This document shows, in pieces, positions 12,689 through 25,062 of a stretch of 64,000 nucleotides of DNA (position 1 is its first letter; every line of letters starts with the position of its first letter). The translations under genes were made by a program, and so were the position numbers. The stretch comes from Anaeramoeba flamelloides. Lineage: Eukaryota > Metamonada > Anaeramoebidae. The stretch lies in NCBI GenBank assembly GCA_027625915.1, contig JANTQA010000047.1:13950001-14014000 (forward strand), in the 5' to 3' direction. The notes under the pieces were generated by a model. It saw only the letters and a program-made list of their open reading frames with translations. It ran no database searches and had not been told where the DNA came from.

Positions 12689-13158
12689 CAGTAATCAAAA
12701 TAATGCGTTAACAAAGACTATAATCCGTGTCTCTAAATATAATCCTTGTACTTTTTTCTTCTTGTTCCAATGGAACATCCAATTCACTACCCACTAGTAT
12801 ACCTAACTTCAAATGAATTTTGAAGGCAAAGATCTGTTTATTTTCAGTATAAGTAAAATTATTAATGTGATTTGTTCAAATTTTTTCATAATTTTTACAG
12901 TTTTTGAATGAATTTTTTTGTTCTTTTTTGATTTGATAAAAATTTCCTCTATTTTTTGAGATAAATTTTCCAATTTGATCCTTTATTTTTCGAATATCTT
13001 TTGAAATAATAGAACTTTAAGAAATCAATACCATATTTATTTTGTGTTTATTATTGGTTATTTTTATAGGTTGATATATCGGTCTTATTTAACAAAAAAA
13101 TATTCTTTTTATTTTGAAACATGGATCAAACTTTTAAACGCACATTATTTTGTCAATA
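12689..13158. mobile_element. TA-flanked element with CAGTAATCAAAATAATG ends
   Basis: A TA at 12687-12688 precedes CAGTAATCAAAATAATGCG. The right end, read in reverse complement, is ATTGACAAAATAATGTGCG followed by the shared TTTGATCCATGTTTC, so the ends are diverged inverted repeats. The whole 470 bp is similar to each arm of the composite at 61709-63364 (shared ACTTTAAGAAATCAA and TCTATTTTTTGAGATAAATTTT-like blocks). It is a non-autonomous Tc1/mariner-type element and sits between two copies of the TTAA-family repeat block. Confidence 0.65.
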
Positions 13159-13164
13159 TACAAA

Positions 13165-13330
13165 CAATTTAAGGACACACTCAAAAAAAATTATCTCATC
13201 TTCAAATTGAAAAACCAAATAAAAATCTAATTACTATAAAACCAAACTTATTTTGAAGACATTTTTTCAGAAATGAATTATTCTTTTTAAAAATTTTGAT
13301 ACTCATTTTTTTCTCATTTTGGAAAAGTAC
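13165..13330. repeat. Second copy of the TTAA-family terminal block
   Basis: TTTAAGGACACACTCAAAAA at 13174 resembles the TTAAGGGAC ends. The block with AAAACCAAACTTATTTTGAA and TTCAGAAATGAATTATT repeats 12595-12655 directly and 40860-41000 in inverted form. It indicates either a tandem duplication or two insertions interrupted by the element at 12689. Confidence 0.45.
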
Positions 13331-16170
13331 AACATTCTACCTATCTCTGAATTATTAAAAAAAAAAATATTTATTTTGGAAGAAAGTAATCTTATTAGAT
13401 ATGAATGAAGTTTATAAAAAAAAAATTAAAAATTAAACAACAAAGTTTTGGAATAATTTAATATAAAAAATCTATTTAATTTCAAAAAAAAATTACAATA
13501 ATTCTTTTAAACTTTGAAAAATATAATTTATTTATTCAAAAGAACAGTTCAAATCAATTTTTTCATTTTTTTATCAAAAAAAAAAAAAAGAATAAACCAA
13601 CCAAACCATCGAATTAAAAATTTTGCCAAAATTCTTTTTTTAAAACATAGGAAAATTTATCTTATAATCTCAAAGAAAAAATACTCTTCAATTTGATTAT
13701 TTTTAATCAATAATTAATTAGATAATCTTAATTCTTTCAGTGAGTTATTAACAACTCAAAGACTAATTATATCAATAGTTTATATAATGATTTCTCATTT
13801 TTTAAATATTTTTAGTAAATGAAATTAATTCAAATGAATAATTCTTGTAAAAAAAAAAATAATAGATATTACAAAAGTCAAATTTTTAGAATAAAAAATA
13901 GTTAGCAATAATATAATATTTGAAAAAGAATAATTCCTAATTTTTTATCTATATTAATTTAAATAAATTTAATAAATATTTGATAATACAATAAATTATC
14001 AATTTTAATAAATCTTCAAGGATTCAATATTTGATTTATTTTTTAATTGTATTTTTAAAATTAGATTCTAGATTCAATCCTATTTGTTCATAATAACTCT
14101 CTTAAATTATTAAAAGTAAGATTTTTACAAAATAAAAAAGGTTTGATAAATTTTTTTTTTTTTTTTTTTTTTTGATCCAAAAAATTTCGAACAATAATCC
14201 AATTACTTATTAAATGAAAAATTAATTGTGAAAAATGAATTTCTTTAACAATATATTATCTTTTCTCTGAAGTTGATAAAGTGGGGTTGCATACTGGTTT
14301 TAATGTAAACCTTGCGAAAATAATTACCCTATTATCTTTATGGAAAAAAATAAACTAGAGTTATGAGACCTTTAACTGAATTTTAATTTTTGATGTAATT
14401 ATTTTTCATTTTTAAACTTATTAAATAAAAAGATTTAAGGTTTACACCCCCCCCCAAAATAAAAATAAAAAAAACTTTTATTTTTTTTTTTATTTTTTTG
14501 ATATTTATTCCGATCATAAAACTTTTAAAAATACATACTAATTAATCAAAAAAGCCAAAAAAAAAAATAAAAATTTTTAACTGTTAACTTATTTAATGAT
14601 AAATCACAAAATATTTTTTTGGAATAATTTTTGAGTTGAAAAATGAATATGTGTCATAATTTTGGTCAACCCCCTTTTATATGTCATAGATTTTTTTGTA
14701 ATTTGTCAAAATTATTTTATGCTTTAAATTAATCATATTATCGGGTAAAAAGTTTGGTGGATGTATTTATATATAATAAAAAAAGGAATTTTATAACAAA
14801 AAACTTTAATAAATATTATGATTTGGGAACTTTACTAAAAAAGAAAAGTAAAATCAATTAATAGAAAAAAAAAATTATTATTCAAAGAATTGATCATTAT
14901 ATTATTATCAATCAAATCAACAAAAGAAATGTAAATCTCATTTTTTTTTCAAAATCATATTACTGGTTTTGAAGTTTTCAAAAATAGTCCATTCTTTAAA
15001 GAAATTGTAGATAACAAAATGTTTTTGAATCAAATGGGTCCAATATGATTGGAGAAACAGATCATATTCTATGAGTCTAATACATCATCCTTCTCAAAAT
15101 AAAAATTCAATTTTTAGATTAAATCATTTTTTCTTATTTTGTATAGATACATTTTTTTTTTTACTTTTTGTTAATTTTTTTTTTTTGTATTTTAATTTGT
15201 TTTTTTTTTTTATTTGGAAAAGTCAATTTAAATAAAAAAATCCTAATTGAAACTTTAAATTAAATTTAAGAAAATTGAAACTTGGTAATTTCCTATTAAA
15301 ATTCATACATTTACAATTAAAAATTCTTATTGTTAAGAATTTGAATTTCCTTATAGAAATTCGGAAAATTTGCATCAATTTATCAGTGAATGAGGTCTCA
15401 AAAAATTATTTTAATATTTTATTTTTTGTGAAATTTATAGTTGTTCAGGTCTTGTTTTATGAATTTCAACTTTCATCTGAAGTTTATAATTTTTCTAATT
15501 TTTAAACAACTATATATTGGTTTATATTTTAATATAAATTGAAGTTTTTTATTTTTTCTCTGAGAAATCAAACTATACACTTCTATCTTTGGAATAATTT
15601 TGTCAAAAGTGTTTTCAAAAATCAAAACTCATAATTAATGTTCAATTCTAAGTAGAATGATCATTTCTGGTGTAATGTGAATAATTGACAATCTGCCCTC
15701 TTGATGTAAAAATGGCTAATACAATTAAATATCTTTTTAGAAAAGTATTTCTTGAATCTTAAAGTTATGAATACTCGAATGAATACAATTTTAATTGTTA
15801 GCTTTAATTATAATATTAAAGATTTAATTTCCATAAAAATTACCAAAAGATATTTTGACATTCTATTACGAAAAGATTTACAAGTTATGAACAATTTTAT
15901 CGCTAGGTTACCTTTTTGATAAAAAAATGTTTTAATTTTTTGGATCTTTATTATTATTGATCTATATTTTTGAAAATCATTCAAAATAATCACAAATAAT
16001 GATTTAATAAATCCAGAATAACAAATCTTTTATAAACAAAAATAATTAAAAAAAAAAAAAATAAAAAAAAAAAATAATTTTTTTTTAATTCAGAATTTAA
16101 TGTAATTTACAGTAAAATTCCTTTTGTTTACAGAACAAAAAAAAAAAACAAACAAATAATATATAAATAG

Positions 16171-16201
<31 letters not shown>

Positions 16202-16253
16202 TATATTAATATGATATATAGACTAAAGAACAATAGAATAATTATTAATCAAA
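13331..16253. other. Intergenic, between kinase and VPS15 genes
   Basis: No exon is recognised. It contains a nine-C run at 14447-14455 (unusual in this AT-rich DNA), T runs near 14153-14174, and a (TA)n microsatellite at 16171-16198 just downstream of the VPS15 stop codon. Confidence 0.4.
16171..16198. repeat. (TA)n microsatellite
   Basis: About 14 uninterrupted TA units, 56 bp beyond the VPS15 stop codon and so probably in or near its 3' UTR. Confidence 0.9.
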
Positions 16254-19200
16254 TTATTTAAATATTTTGACAACTCCATTTTCCGTTCCTGCTATTAACA
16301 ATTTTTCAGGTTCTTGAAGAACATTTAATTGCACGATTGAATTCCAATTTTCTTTTATTAAAGAATAAGCGACTTTTGATGTTTGATTTTCTGAAAACAT
16401 TTCTATTTTTTTTGAAGCAAACACAGAATATTCAGCTTTTAAGGAATTTAAAGGAGAATTGATTATATAGGAATTGGCAATTGTATCGTCCCAATATCTG
16501 ATTGTTTGGCTTGATCCTGCTGTGATCAAATAGGACAAATTGTTTGGCACCCAGGCTGATAAGATTTGGTCTTCGATAGGTATTTCTGTGGGTCTTAAAA
16601 TTCTATAATTTTTTTTCTTTTCGCCGTCTCTGATATCCCAAATGGAGGCTTGGTTGTCGCCGCATAGTATCACCATTTGGTGTTTGCCGTAATTTAAAAC
16701 ATTTTTAATTGGGCTTGGTGTTTTCTGGTTGATTTGCCACGTTTGGAAGGGTATTGAAAACCTCAGGTCCCAGCATTGCACGTACCCGGTTGAAGTTGTT
16801 ATTGTGATCCAGTTCGAGTTTTCCTTGTCGACACACATGTTTGTTATTAGCCCGAGCTCGATTGGGATTTGAAAGTTTAAGAAATTGCACTTGTTTCGGA
16901 TATCCCAAAGGTGGATCTTGTTTTTTCTGGTGGCGTACACAAATACAAATGGGAATTTGGAACCTAAATTATCGGTTTGTATGATTTCGCCCTCCATTGG
17001 ATTTAATTTCCTGATCACAGAAACTTCTGAAAACTTATGATGCTTATAATCCTTACTTAGCAGGCAGGATGGCTCGAATAGGCGCAATGTGCCATCAGAT
17101 GATCCGGATATGATTGTGTGGTAGTGATGCAAGATGTTTGTCGTTGTGATGCGCCCGCCTTGCTCGGAATATGTCAATTGCGATTGGTTTAAAGGATCCA
17201 GATCATAGATTTTTTGGGTGTCCCAGATTTTGACTGTCCCGTCATCGCTTGAAGTGATGAAAAACATATTATCACTGGAAACCGAAATCGAATTGATCTT
17301 TCCCTTATGCTCATTAAAGGTTGCAACAAGCCTCCCTTCTGGCTTCCATTCATTTAATGAATCGCCATTTAGAGGCTCTTGGCTAATTTTATTTTTCTCA
17401 ACAAATCTTCTTAATGGATCCAGAGTTAATTCCTTTTCGGGGATTTTTTTAATTATGATCTTGTTTAAAATCTGTTGTAGTTGCTTGTCTAATTTTTTCG
17501 AGAAATTGGGTATCGAAGAAAATTCTTTAAATAGATAATTGTGGATTTGGTTTTTTTCAGAATATTTGATTAGGATCTGGTTATCATTGTAATGGTAAGA
17601 AAGATTGTGAACCTTTGCATCAATCTCATTATCCAATTGAATGATATAGCCCTGATTGGGTAAAATGATTCTTTTGAAAAAGATATAGTTTTTATTATTA
17701 TTACTGTTACTGTTACTGTTGCTGTTGCTGTTGCTGTTAATATTAACGTTACTGCTACTATGATTAGTAATAGCCAATTTTTTTAAATTGTTCCCACCAG
17801 AGTTATCTGTAGAGTCCTTCTTTGCATTGTTATTATCTTTATTATTTTGATTTTTCTTAATATTCATTTTGACATTGCTATTGCTAACGCTAGTTTGCAA
17901 ACTAACATTTTCACTATTTAAATTCTCGTTATTGATATTATTATATTCGTTGTTTAGCTTAATTTTTCGATTTTGGTTGTATCGATTATAGCTTTCAAAA
18001 AGTTTCAAAAAAAAGGATTTTAAAGTTAAAATCTTCTTTTTTTCATCCAATTGCTTATTAAGCATAATTATTTGGTTTGTCAAAGAATTATTATGATCAT
18101 AATAATTTAGGGAGGAATTTAATTGCGATGAAGACGCTATTAGTGAATTTGAATTAACAATTGTTGAATTTTTATTCATACTGTTATTATTAATTCTTGA
18201 ATTGGAATTCGATAATGACGACGACGATGACGATGACGACGATGGCGATGATAGTCCAGAAATTGATTTAAACTTTTTATCTATTTTTTTATTTTTTACG
18301 GAAGCCAACATTTTGATTTCAAATTCCAATTCTTCAAAATTTTTTTTTTGTTTTTCCTTAGTTTGTTGAAATGTTTGCAAAAAAATTTTTCTCGATAGGG
18401 GCAACTTGATTTCATTTAATAAATTAATGTCTGTTAATATTTCAATTCTTTTTTTCAAAAATGGTTGTACGATTCTATTTAAAAAGCAATAACTTTCAGA
18501 GGGTTTTAATTTGGAATAAAAACTATTTAAACAATTTATAACTAAATAATTGATCCAGATGTTGGGATGATAAATTAAGGGGCAAATGATTTGGGAAATT
18601 TGATAAATATTTTTTTTTGAAAAAAAATTAATGTTGACTAAATTTGAAACAATAAACAAAGACTTTTCAACAATTATTTCTTCGGTGTGAGTTAAAAATT
18701 GCTCCATTAACGGGAATAAATAATGCTGGTAATTTTTTTTCCCCACAAAGATGACTATTTTATCAAAAAATGACATTAATGACGAAAGGAAAGACACGTT
18801 ATTGGGAGAATTGATTATACGCATCACAAGATCGATCGTTTTTTTAACTCTTAAAAATTCGCACAGCTCGATAAAGTTTATTAGTAAGGCCTTGATCACT
18901 TCTTTGTTTTGATCGTCAAATATCTTTGAGCAGAAGGTAAAAATATTTTCTCGTAAATTGTATAATTCGGATCCGTATGTTTCCTCCACTTCTTCAATTT
19001 TTTTAGAATTCATTTTATCTATTGAACTGAATCCTAGATTTTTCTTAGTTTTGGAAATTTTATATTTTTTAATATTAAAAAATTTCTTCGTTAAGGTACT
19101 AAATTTTGGTAAATATTTTGCAATTGTTCTTTTGACAGAAATTTCTGTATCATTTAACAAAACATTAAAAGACGGAAGAATATAATCAGAGAAAATGTTA

Positions 19201-21235
19201 TAATTCAATGGTGATAAGTCTGTTATGATTTCTAGTGTTTGATATAATGTTTTTATCGAGTACATTTTGACCTTTTCACTTGGATCATTAAATAAAAATA
19301 TGATATAAGGTACAATTCTATCAAAAATAAGATCGCTTTCCTTTAAATAAAATGCAATTTTCCCCAAAATTTCTAACCCTTTGATTTTAAGATGACTTTT
19401 ATTTACAGCTCGAATTGACGATGTAATAATATTACAAATTAATATTAGCCCCTCTTTGTTTTGTTTGTTGAATGTTAATTGTTTATTAACGTTTTTTAAA
19501 TTGTCTTCTTTTTTATTTAATTCATTAAAATTCACAATATTTGGTATATTATTATTATTTTCACCACTATTTTTATCATTTTTATTCTTTCCATCATTTC
19601 GTAAATTTTTGTTGTTTATTTCTTTTGAAAAAATATTAATTTTATTTAATAGCTCTTTTGTTTCTTCAATATTCTTTATATTTATATCAATCTCATAATC
19701 AAAATTGTTTGTGGTGGTAGTGGTATAAGTGTTGTTTTTGTTGTTTTTGTTGTTGTTGTTGTTGTTGTTAATATTTTGTTTTTGTTTTTTAGAATTTTTT
19801 TTTATTTTGGTTACTCTTAAATTTTTTTTGTTAATAATTTGTAATTTGCTTAAAATGAATTCAAAATTATTATATATTTTTCGAATTCTTTTATTTGGTA
19901 CTAATTCAACAAGCTCGCCAATGAATTGGAACATAAAGTTATTAAAATATTCTGGAAATAATTTTCCTTTTAAAATGGTTTTAAATTTTTTTGAATTGCC
20001 CCTTTCCTTCGGATTTAACTGGGTTAATAAATTAACTAACCCTCGAATTTCTAAATCTTTGATTTTTTTAATTTTGCCCACAGGCACAAATTTTTTCTCC
20101 CGGAATTGTAGTAGCTCCGATAGTGAAAATAACGGTTCCCCATCCAAATACAATTCTGAAATTATGCACCCCAAGGAAAACAAATCCATTTCTCTTGTGA
20201 TTTTGTTGTTATTCATCGAATTGATGATCTCTACATTTTGCTGATCATCATAGAACCTTTCTGGTGCCAGGTAGCATTTCCGAGTGCCGCTCGTGTCAAA
20301 ATAATAAGAAAATTTTGCTGGGTTTCCAGCAGGGATGTATTTGGGCTTGTAAGTTGCCAAGTCTGTAATGAAAATCCATAAAAAGGAGGTGAGCACAATA
20401 TTCTCACTTTTCAGATCCCCATGATACAAATTGTGTGAATGCAACTGGTTAACACCATGAAGCAATTGGTAAACCAAAAATTTTTTTTCGATAGGTTGTA
20501 AAAATGGTTTTTGTCTGGTTCATTTTTTTTTTTTTTTTTTTTTGTTTGTTTGGATTTTAAAAGATAAAAAAATTTTAAATGATGAAAAAGGGCGTATTTT
20601 TTAACGAGTTAAATTAAGTGTTTGTTTTTTTTTGTTTTTTTTCCATTTTAGGTTTAGGTTAGGTTATGTTCGTAAAAGAAAAAAATGGAACAATTTCAGA
20701 TTGTTTAAAGTCATTATTTTTTTTTAGAAACCGTTTTGAAGAGTTGTTTTGTTTTGTTTTTTTTTTTTTTTTTTTTTTTTTTTTTCTTTTTTTATAAAAG
20801 ACTTTTGTCTGATCAAATTTCAGGGAAGAGGAAGAGAAAAAGCTGTAAAATCCTAAAACTGTAAATAAAAGAAATATCAAGTTGTTAAATAAAAAATTCA
20901 AACTTTAATTTATCAGCTAAATTTGTATAAAGGTATGGTCGAATTAAATAACCAGCTTTTTTCGTTTCAAAATATTGTTGAAAAGGCAAAACATTTAAAA
21001 ATTTAATGTTCTGAAAGGCTTGATAAATTCTTTCTAGTTCAATTTGAAAAGGTTTCAAAGACAAGTTTTCGTCATGCTTTGTAAAAACTTTTACAACAAC
21101 AATCCCAAATTCATCTTTCATCATTTGCAAGTTTTTTAAAAAGCGACCAAATTGCATCATTTTCATTAAGGTAAAACCACGAAATTCTAAATCATTAAAA
21201 TACAAATTGGAATTTGTTAGTAAATGATTTCCCAT
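16254..21235 (-). CDS. VPS15: VPS15/PIK3R4, regulatory kinase-like subunit of class III PI3-kinase
   Basis: Exon 1 is 21235-20904 and exon 2 20514-16254. The 389-nt intron starts GTTTGA, ends CCAG and is phase 2. The product has 1530 residues (human about 1358). Vps15 anchors and regulates Vps34 with Beclin-1/Atg6 on endosomal and autophagic membranes, making PI3P. The protein starts MGN, a myristoylation signal typical of Vps15. The N-terminal kinase-like domain (about 24-330) has VVVKVF for the lysine, the family-specific HGDLKSEN loop (about 142-149) in place of HRD, and TDLATYKP in place of DFG. It also has PAGNPAKFSYYFDTS and CYLAPERFYD, diagnostic for Vps15. A HEAT-repeat middle (about 450-830) follows. 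The C-terminal WD40 propeller (about 1190-1530) shows seven blades with SSDDGTVKIWD, SGSSDGTLRLFE, NKIHLWDIRN, GYVQCWDLRF, NQASIWDIRDG, QTIRYWDD and NGVVKIFK. The extra length comes from Asn- and Ser-rich inserts (about 350-390, 880-920, 1040-1100). Confidence 0.96.
20515..20903 (-). other. VPS15 intron
   Basis: A 389-nt intron between the codons for NLADKL and QKPFLQPIEKK. It carries two long A/T homopolymer tracts (20523-20543 and 20760-20785). An 80-codon open frame inside it is low-complexity and not a gene. Confidence 0.85.
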
Positions 21236-21644
21236 TGGTGTGCTTTAATACAAAAAATCACGTAAAAAAAAAGTTTGAGTTTCTCACAAAAAAATAAAAA
21301 AATGATTTTGAGATTCAAAAATTGTGACTTTTGGGGTCATGTAGACGAACTATAGACAATTTAATTTCTGAAAATTGTTTCTGTTTTTATTCAATTCCTT
21401 TGTTAGAACAATTTGATGTATATTTACAATTAAACATTTTATCAGAAGAATTTGTTGAGAATTAATGCTTTAACGAAAGAATATTTATTTGGAAAATAGT
21501 TGGTTGTTTTGGGTGTTATTTTATATGTTGGTTTACAAATAGTCTTAGAATTCTGGAAAAGAATTGTCAAAAGAAATTTTATTTGTAAAAAAGACCGAAA
21601 TGTTTTCGTTTGTGAATAATTTTTTAGAAGTATTTTTCAATTCA

Positions 21645-22230
21645 TTTTAAAAACTAAATCCAAAAGTTAAGTTGATTACTATTAAATTAAAAATTAACTG
21701 GACAAAAATTTCATTTAATATTCCAAAAAAAAGGTTTGAAAAGTCAAGTAAAAACTAAAACTATATAACTCTTTGATCAGTTATCTAATAAATTCCTTTT
21801 CAGAACATTGAGGTTTTTTAATAATTTATTGAATACTTCTGATTTTTATTTGGAAACTTAAATGAAAATTTTGTCCAGTTAATTTTTCAATTAACAGTAT
21901 TTGAATTAAAAAAGAATTCAAAATATCAAAAAAAACTCAAATTTAAGGATCTTCACTTTTTCAAAAATTTGATTTGTTCTTAGTAAACATTAGTAAAAGT
22001 GAATATTTTCATTTTTTTATGCTATGCTTTTTAGATTCATGTGAAATTGGTTTTAAAAGTTTGTTCATAGGTATTAATCAAGTTTGGGGATTTTCAATTC
22101 AAGAAATCTTTTTTGATCAGCGAACAAAATAAGTAAAAAAAACTTTTGAAAAATTTCCTTTTTCCTACTACTGGATATTGAAATTTGAATAGATGATTTT
22201 TTTATAATTTGGTAAAATTACTGTTTAATT
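21645..22230. repeat. Dispersed repeat, copy 1 (second at 50395-50720)
   Basis: The block CTAAATCCAAAAGTTAAGTT with following sequence, and the block GAAAAATTTCCTTTTTCCTA preceded by TTGATCAGCGAACAA, both recur in the same order and orientation at 50403 and 50580-50710. Within it, 21685-21717 and 21859-21890 form a 31-bp inverted repeat (core AATTAACTGGACAAAA). It is non-coding and its class is unknown. Confidence 0.55.
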
Positions 22231-22362
22231 GGAACCAATTTACTCTTTAAGAGAATAATAACTCAATTTTTTTTTTTCTAAGATGTCCATGTAGTAATTT
22301 TATAAAAGATTTAATTAAATTTGAGAAAGCTATTTTATTATTGAATTTCAAGAAATTTGTTA

Positions 22363-22781
22363 AAGTCTTTCCAAAGCTGTGGTGAGTTTTTTTAAATATC
22401 CGATTTTGATGTTCAGATAGATTTTTAAATGATTGAATTTGAGAATTAGAAAACTCATATCAAAAAAAAAAAATAAAATAAAATATTTACAAATGAGTTC
22501 ATATTCAAGTTTTTTTTCTGAAATAATTAAAATAAGAGTTTTTTCAAAACCACAAAAATTCACTTTGTACTTTAAAAATTCGTTGAGAAATGATATAAAA
22601 TTTGTTCCTCAAAAAAAAATAAATTTATTTGATCATATCACAAGATTATGTTTTATATGGACACTTTTCTGAAAAAAATTTCAATAAGAGACATTTAATT
22701 CTCAAATTCAACTTTATAAAAATCTATCTTAGCATCAAAATCGGATATTTAAAAAAAATATACGTTAGCTTGGAATAGCTG
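22363..22781. mobile_element. Palindromic TA-flanked element, 419 bp
   Basis: Flanked by TA at 22361-22362 and 22782-22783. The left half (CTTTCCAAAGCTGTGG, AAATATCCGATTTTGATG, GAATTTGAGAATTA) is repeated in reverse complement at the right (GCTTGGAATAGCTG and so on). Its ends match those of the element at 26840 (TTCCAAG followed by CTACC/CTAACG). The centre is unique and non-coding. Confidence 0.7.
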
Positions 22782-23916
22782 TAAGTTTTTTAAAATCATT
22801 CTTTTTTTCCAATTAATTATTAGAAAAAAAACTATTTGATCTTTTTATTTGAATTTGACGTTTGAAAACTCGAAATTATCTAAATAAAAAATATAAAATA
22901 AAAATAAAAATGATTGTAGGTAATGATAATTTAGATAAATCTTATTTAAAAAAAGTTAAATATATTGGTAAAATATTAAAAAATATATAAGTTATATTTC
23001 AAAATTAGGGATAAACTTTATTATTCTTTTTTTATTCTTTTTTCATTTTTCTCTCAAAAAATAAAAAAAATTCACTATATTTTTATTTATTTATTTATAT
23101 TGGGTATTATCTCTAAAATATTTAACTAAAATAATTATTATTCAAAAAAAAAAAAAAAAAAAAAAATTAAATGAATTTCTTTCTGATAAAACATCTGCAC
23201 AAATTTTTTAAATTTAGCTTATAATAGCTTTTATTAAAATTTATAATTTAGATTGATATAAAATATTTGATTTTGAAACTATGAAATGTTCTCAATAGCT
23301 AAAATTGAAGAACTAATAGAAAAACAAAATAAAAATAAAAAATAATTTTAGATTTTGATAAAATTAAATATTATAAATTAATAAGAAAATAAATTCCAAA
23401 ATTATCTTTAAATTATAAAAATTAGTTCCATAACAACATTTTTGCCAAAATTAATTATTTATTTTTTTTTCTTTATTTCCTTTTTTTTTTTTTTTTTCTA
23501 TTATTAATATTAGCGTTTAGTCTTATAAGAATGCCAAAAAAATTTCAAGAATAGAAAAAAATTTTTTCTAAAGTAAAAATTTCTAATAGTTTATAAATCT
23601 TTTAATTTAATAATTATTTCTCTATAATTCTTCCAGATTATTTTTTAAATTTAAAAGATATAATTATCATTTCAAACTTCGAATTTAGAGATAAGTTAAT
23701 TTGAATAAAGTTTTCTTTAAATAATTAAAAACAATTTAAATGTTTTTTCCTTATAAAAAATTACAGAAAAAAAAATAAACCATTTTTCAAACCCAAACTA
23801 CTTAATAGACAAACCTAGATGGAAATAAAATAACTATTTTATTTTATTTGTTGTAAAACCTATTTAATTATTCATTAAATAAGCTAAATATTGTTAATTT
23901 AAATTATTTTTTGGTA

Positions 23917-24165
23917 CCCTAATTAAAAAATTATTTTATAATATGTTTTAAACGTGTTGTAAAGGTGTTATAAGTCGGTTAAAATGTTATAAAATTTTAT
24001 AATAACAACTTTTATAACATAAATATTTGTTATAAAATTTGTAACATGTTCTAAGTCTGTTACAAGAATAGTTTTTACAAAAAATATTGAAAAAATAATC
24101 ATATAAAAGGAAATTTTGTTATCAAAATGTTATTTAGATGTTATAAAAAAATTTTTTTATTAGGG
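23917..24165. mobile_element. TA-flanked MITE, 249 bp, CCCTAATAAAAAA ends
   Basis: TA at 23915-23916 and 24166-24167 flank CCCTAATTAAAAAATTATTT and the inverse, ending TTTTTATTAGGG. Inside, the motif TGTTATAA recurs many times. It has the Tc1/mariner-like target site and is non-autonomous. Confidence 0.65.
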
Positions 24166-24384
24166 TAGTTTTTCTTTTTTAGTTGAAGAAAATTCTCCAA
24201 ATTTGATGATTATACATATTTTCCAAATTCATTTTTCCTATATTCAACTTCTTTAACTTTATGATCTTAATTTTATTTTTACTTAATTGCAATTATTTTT
24301 AATTTCTTCTTTTTCATTTTTTATCTTTTTTTTATTATCTTTTCTAATAAAAGGAGGGTAATTGATCCGATAATAAATAAATAA

Positions 24385-24385
<1 letters not shown>

Positions 24386-24423
<38 letters not shown>

Positions 24424-24494
24424 AGGTATGACCATTTTTTTGATGTCATAAAACGCGTTGGCGCACGCGCGAGCGACGCGTTAAATTCGTTTCT

Positions 24495-24527
<33 letters not shown>
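24386..24527. repeat. Two (TA)n tracts enclosing a 77-bp CG-rich insert
   Basis: (TA)n runs at 24386-24420 and 24498-24527 flank TCACAGGTATGACC..TTCTTCGA. The core at 24452-24482 (ACGCGTTGGCGCACGCGCGA and GCGACGCGTT) is the most CpG-dense spot in the window. A related unit in the other orientation lies at 26511-26618. Confidence 0.75.
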
Positions 24528-24534
<7 letters not shown>

Positions 24535-25041
24535 CATTCAAAATCATTGGCCCCTCAAAAATTAAAATTTAAAGAAAAATATTTTTAATACTTGTAGTTA
24601 TCTATTATAATATCAAAATTTTTATTTTAGTATTTGGTTCACTACTCCAGGGGTATTTGTTTTTCTTCAAAAAATAAAATAAAAAAAGTTAAAAAAAATT
24701 TTTAAAAAAATTGGGTCATTTATTTTGAATGAAGCATTATATGAAAAAAAATTTTTTTTTAAAAAGTAATAAAACCCATTTATCGATTCTCCTTCCATTT
24801 GAATAACTAAATCTAATCTCTTTGTCATATTTGAAACCAATTTTTCCATTAATTCATCTGTTACTTCTTTCAAATTTTTCATTTTCATTTTCCATTTTAA
24901 CAAAACACTTTTGAAAAAATAAAAAAGAGAAAAAAGGATTTATTTGCAAACTTTTCATTGTGAGAGGAAAAACTTCAAAACGATACAAAAGCAATTCAAA
25001 ATTAAAATATAAGGTGGGCCATTTATTTTGAATTTTAGTTT
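24528..25041 (-). mobile_element. Tc1/mariner relic in (TA)n, with transposase C-terminus
   Basis: The left end AAACTATCATTCAAAATCAT(TGGCCCC) and the reverse complement of the right end AAACTAAAATTCAAAATAAA(TGGCCC) are inverted repeats, bounded on both sides by (TA)n (24498-24527 and 25042-25062). On the - strand, about 24770-24870 encodes EVTDELMEKLVSNMTKRLDL followed by VIQMEGESING. This matches the Tc1/mariner C-terminal pattern: E..x..V..M..R...VI...G. A third copy of the end motif lies at 24713-24730. Only the C-terminal transposase part survives, and no DDE core is visible. Confidence 0.65.
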
Positions 25042-25062
25042 ATATATATATATATATATAGG

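Noticed and set aside
19729-20244. Antisense 171-codon frame in VPS15
   Set aside because: Shadow of the coding strand; its poly-Leu is the complement of the Asn-rich insert.
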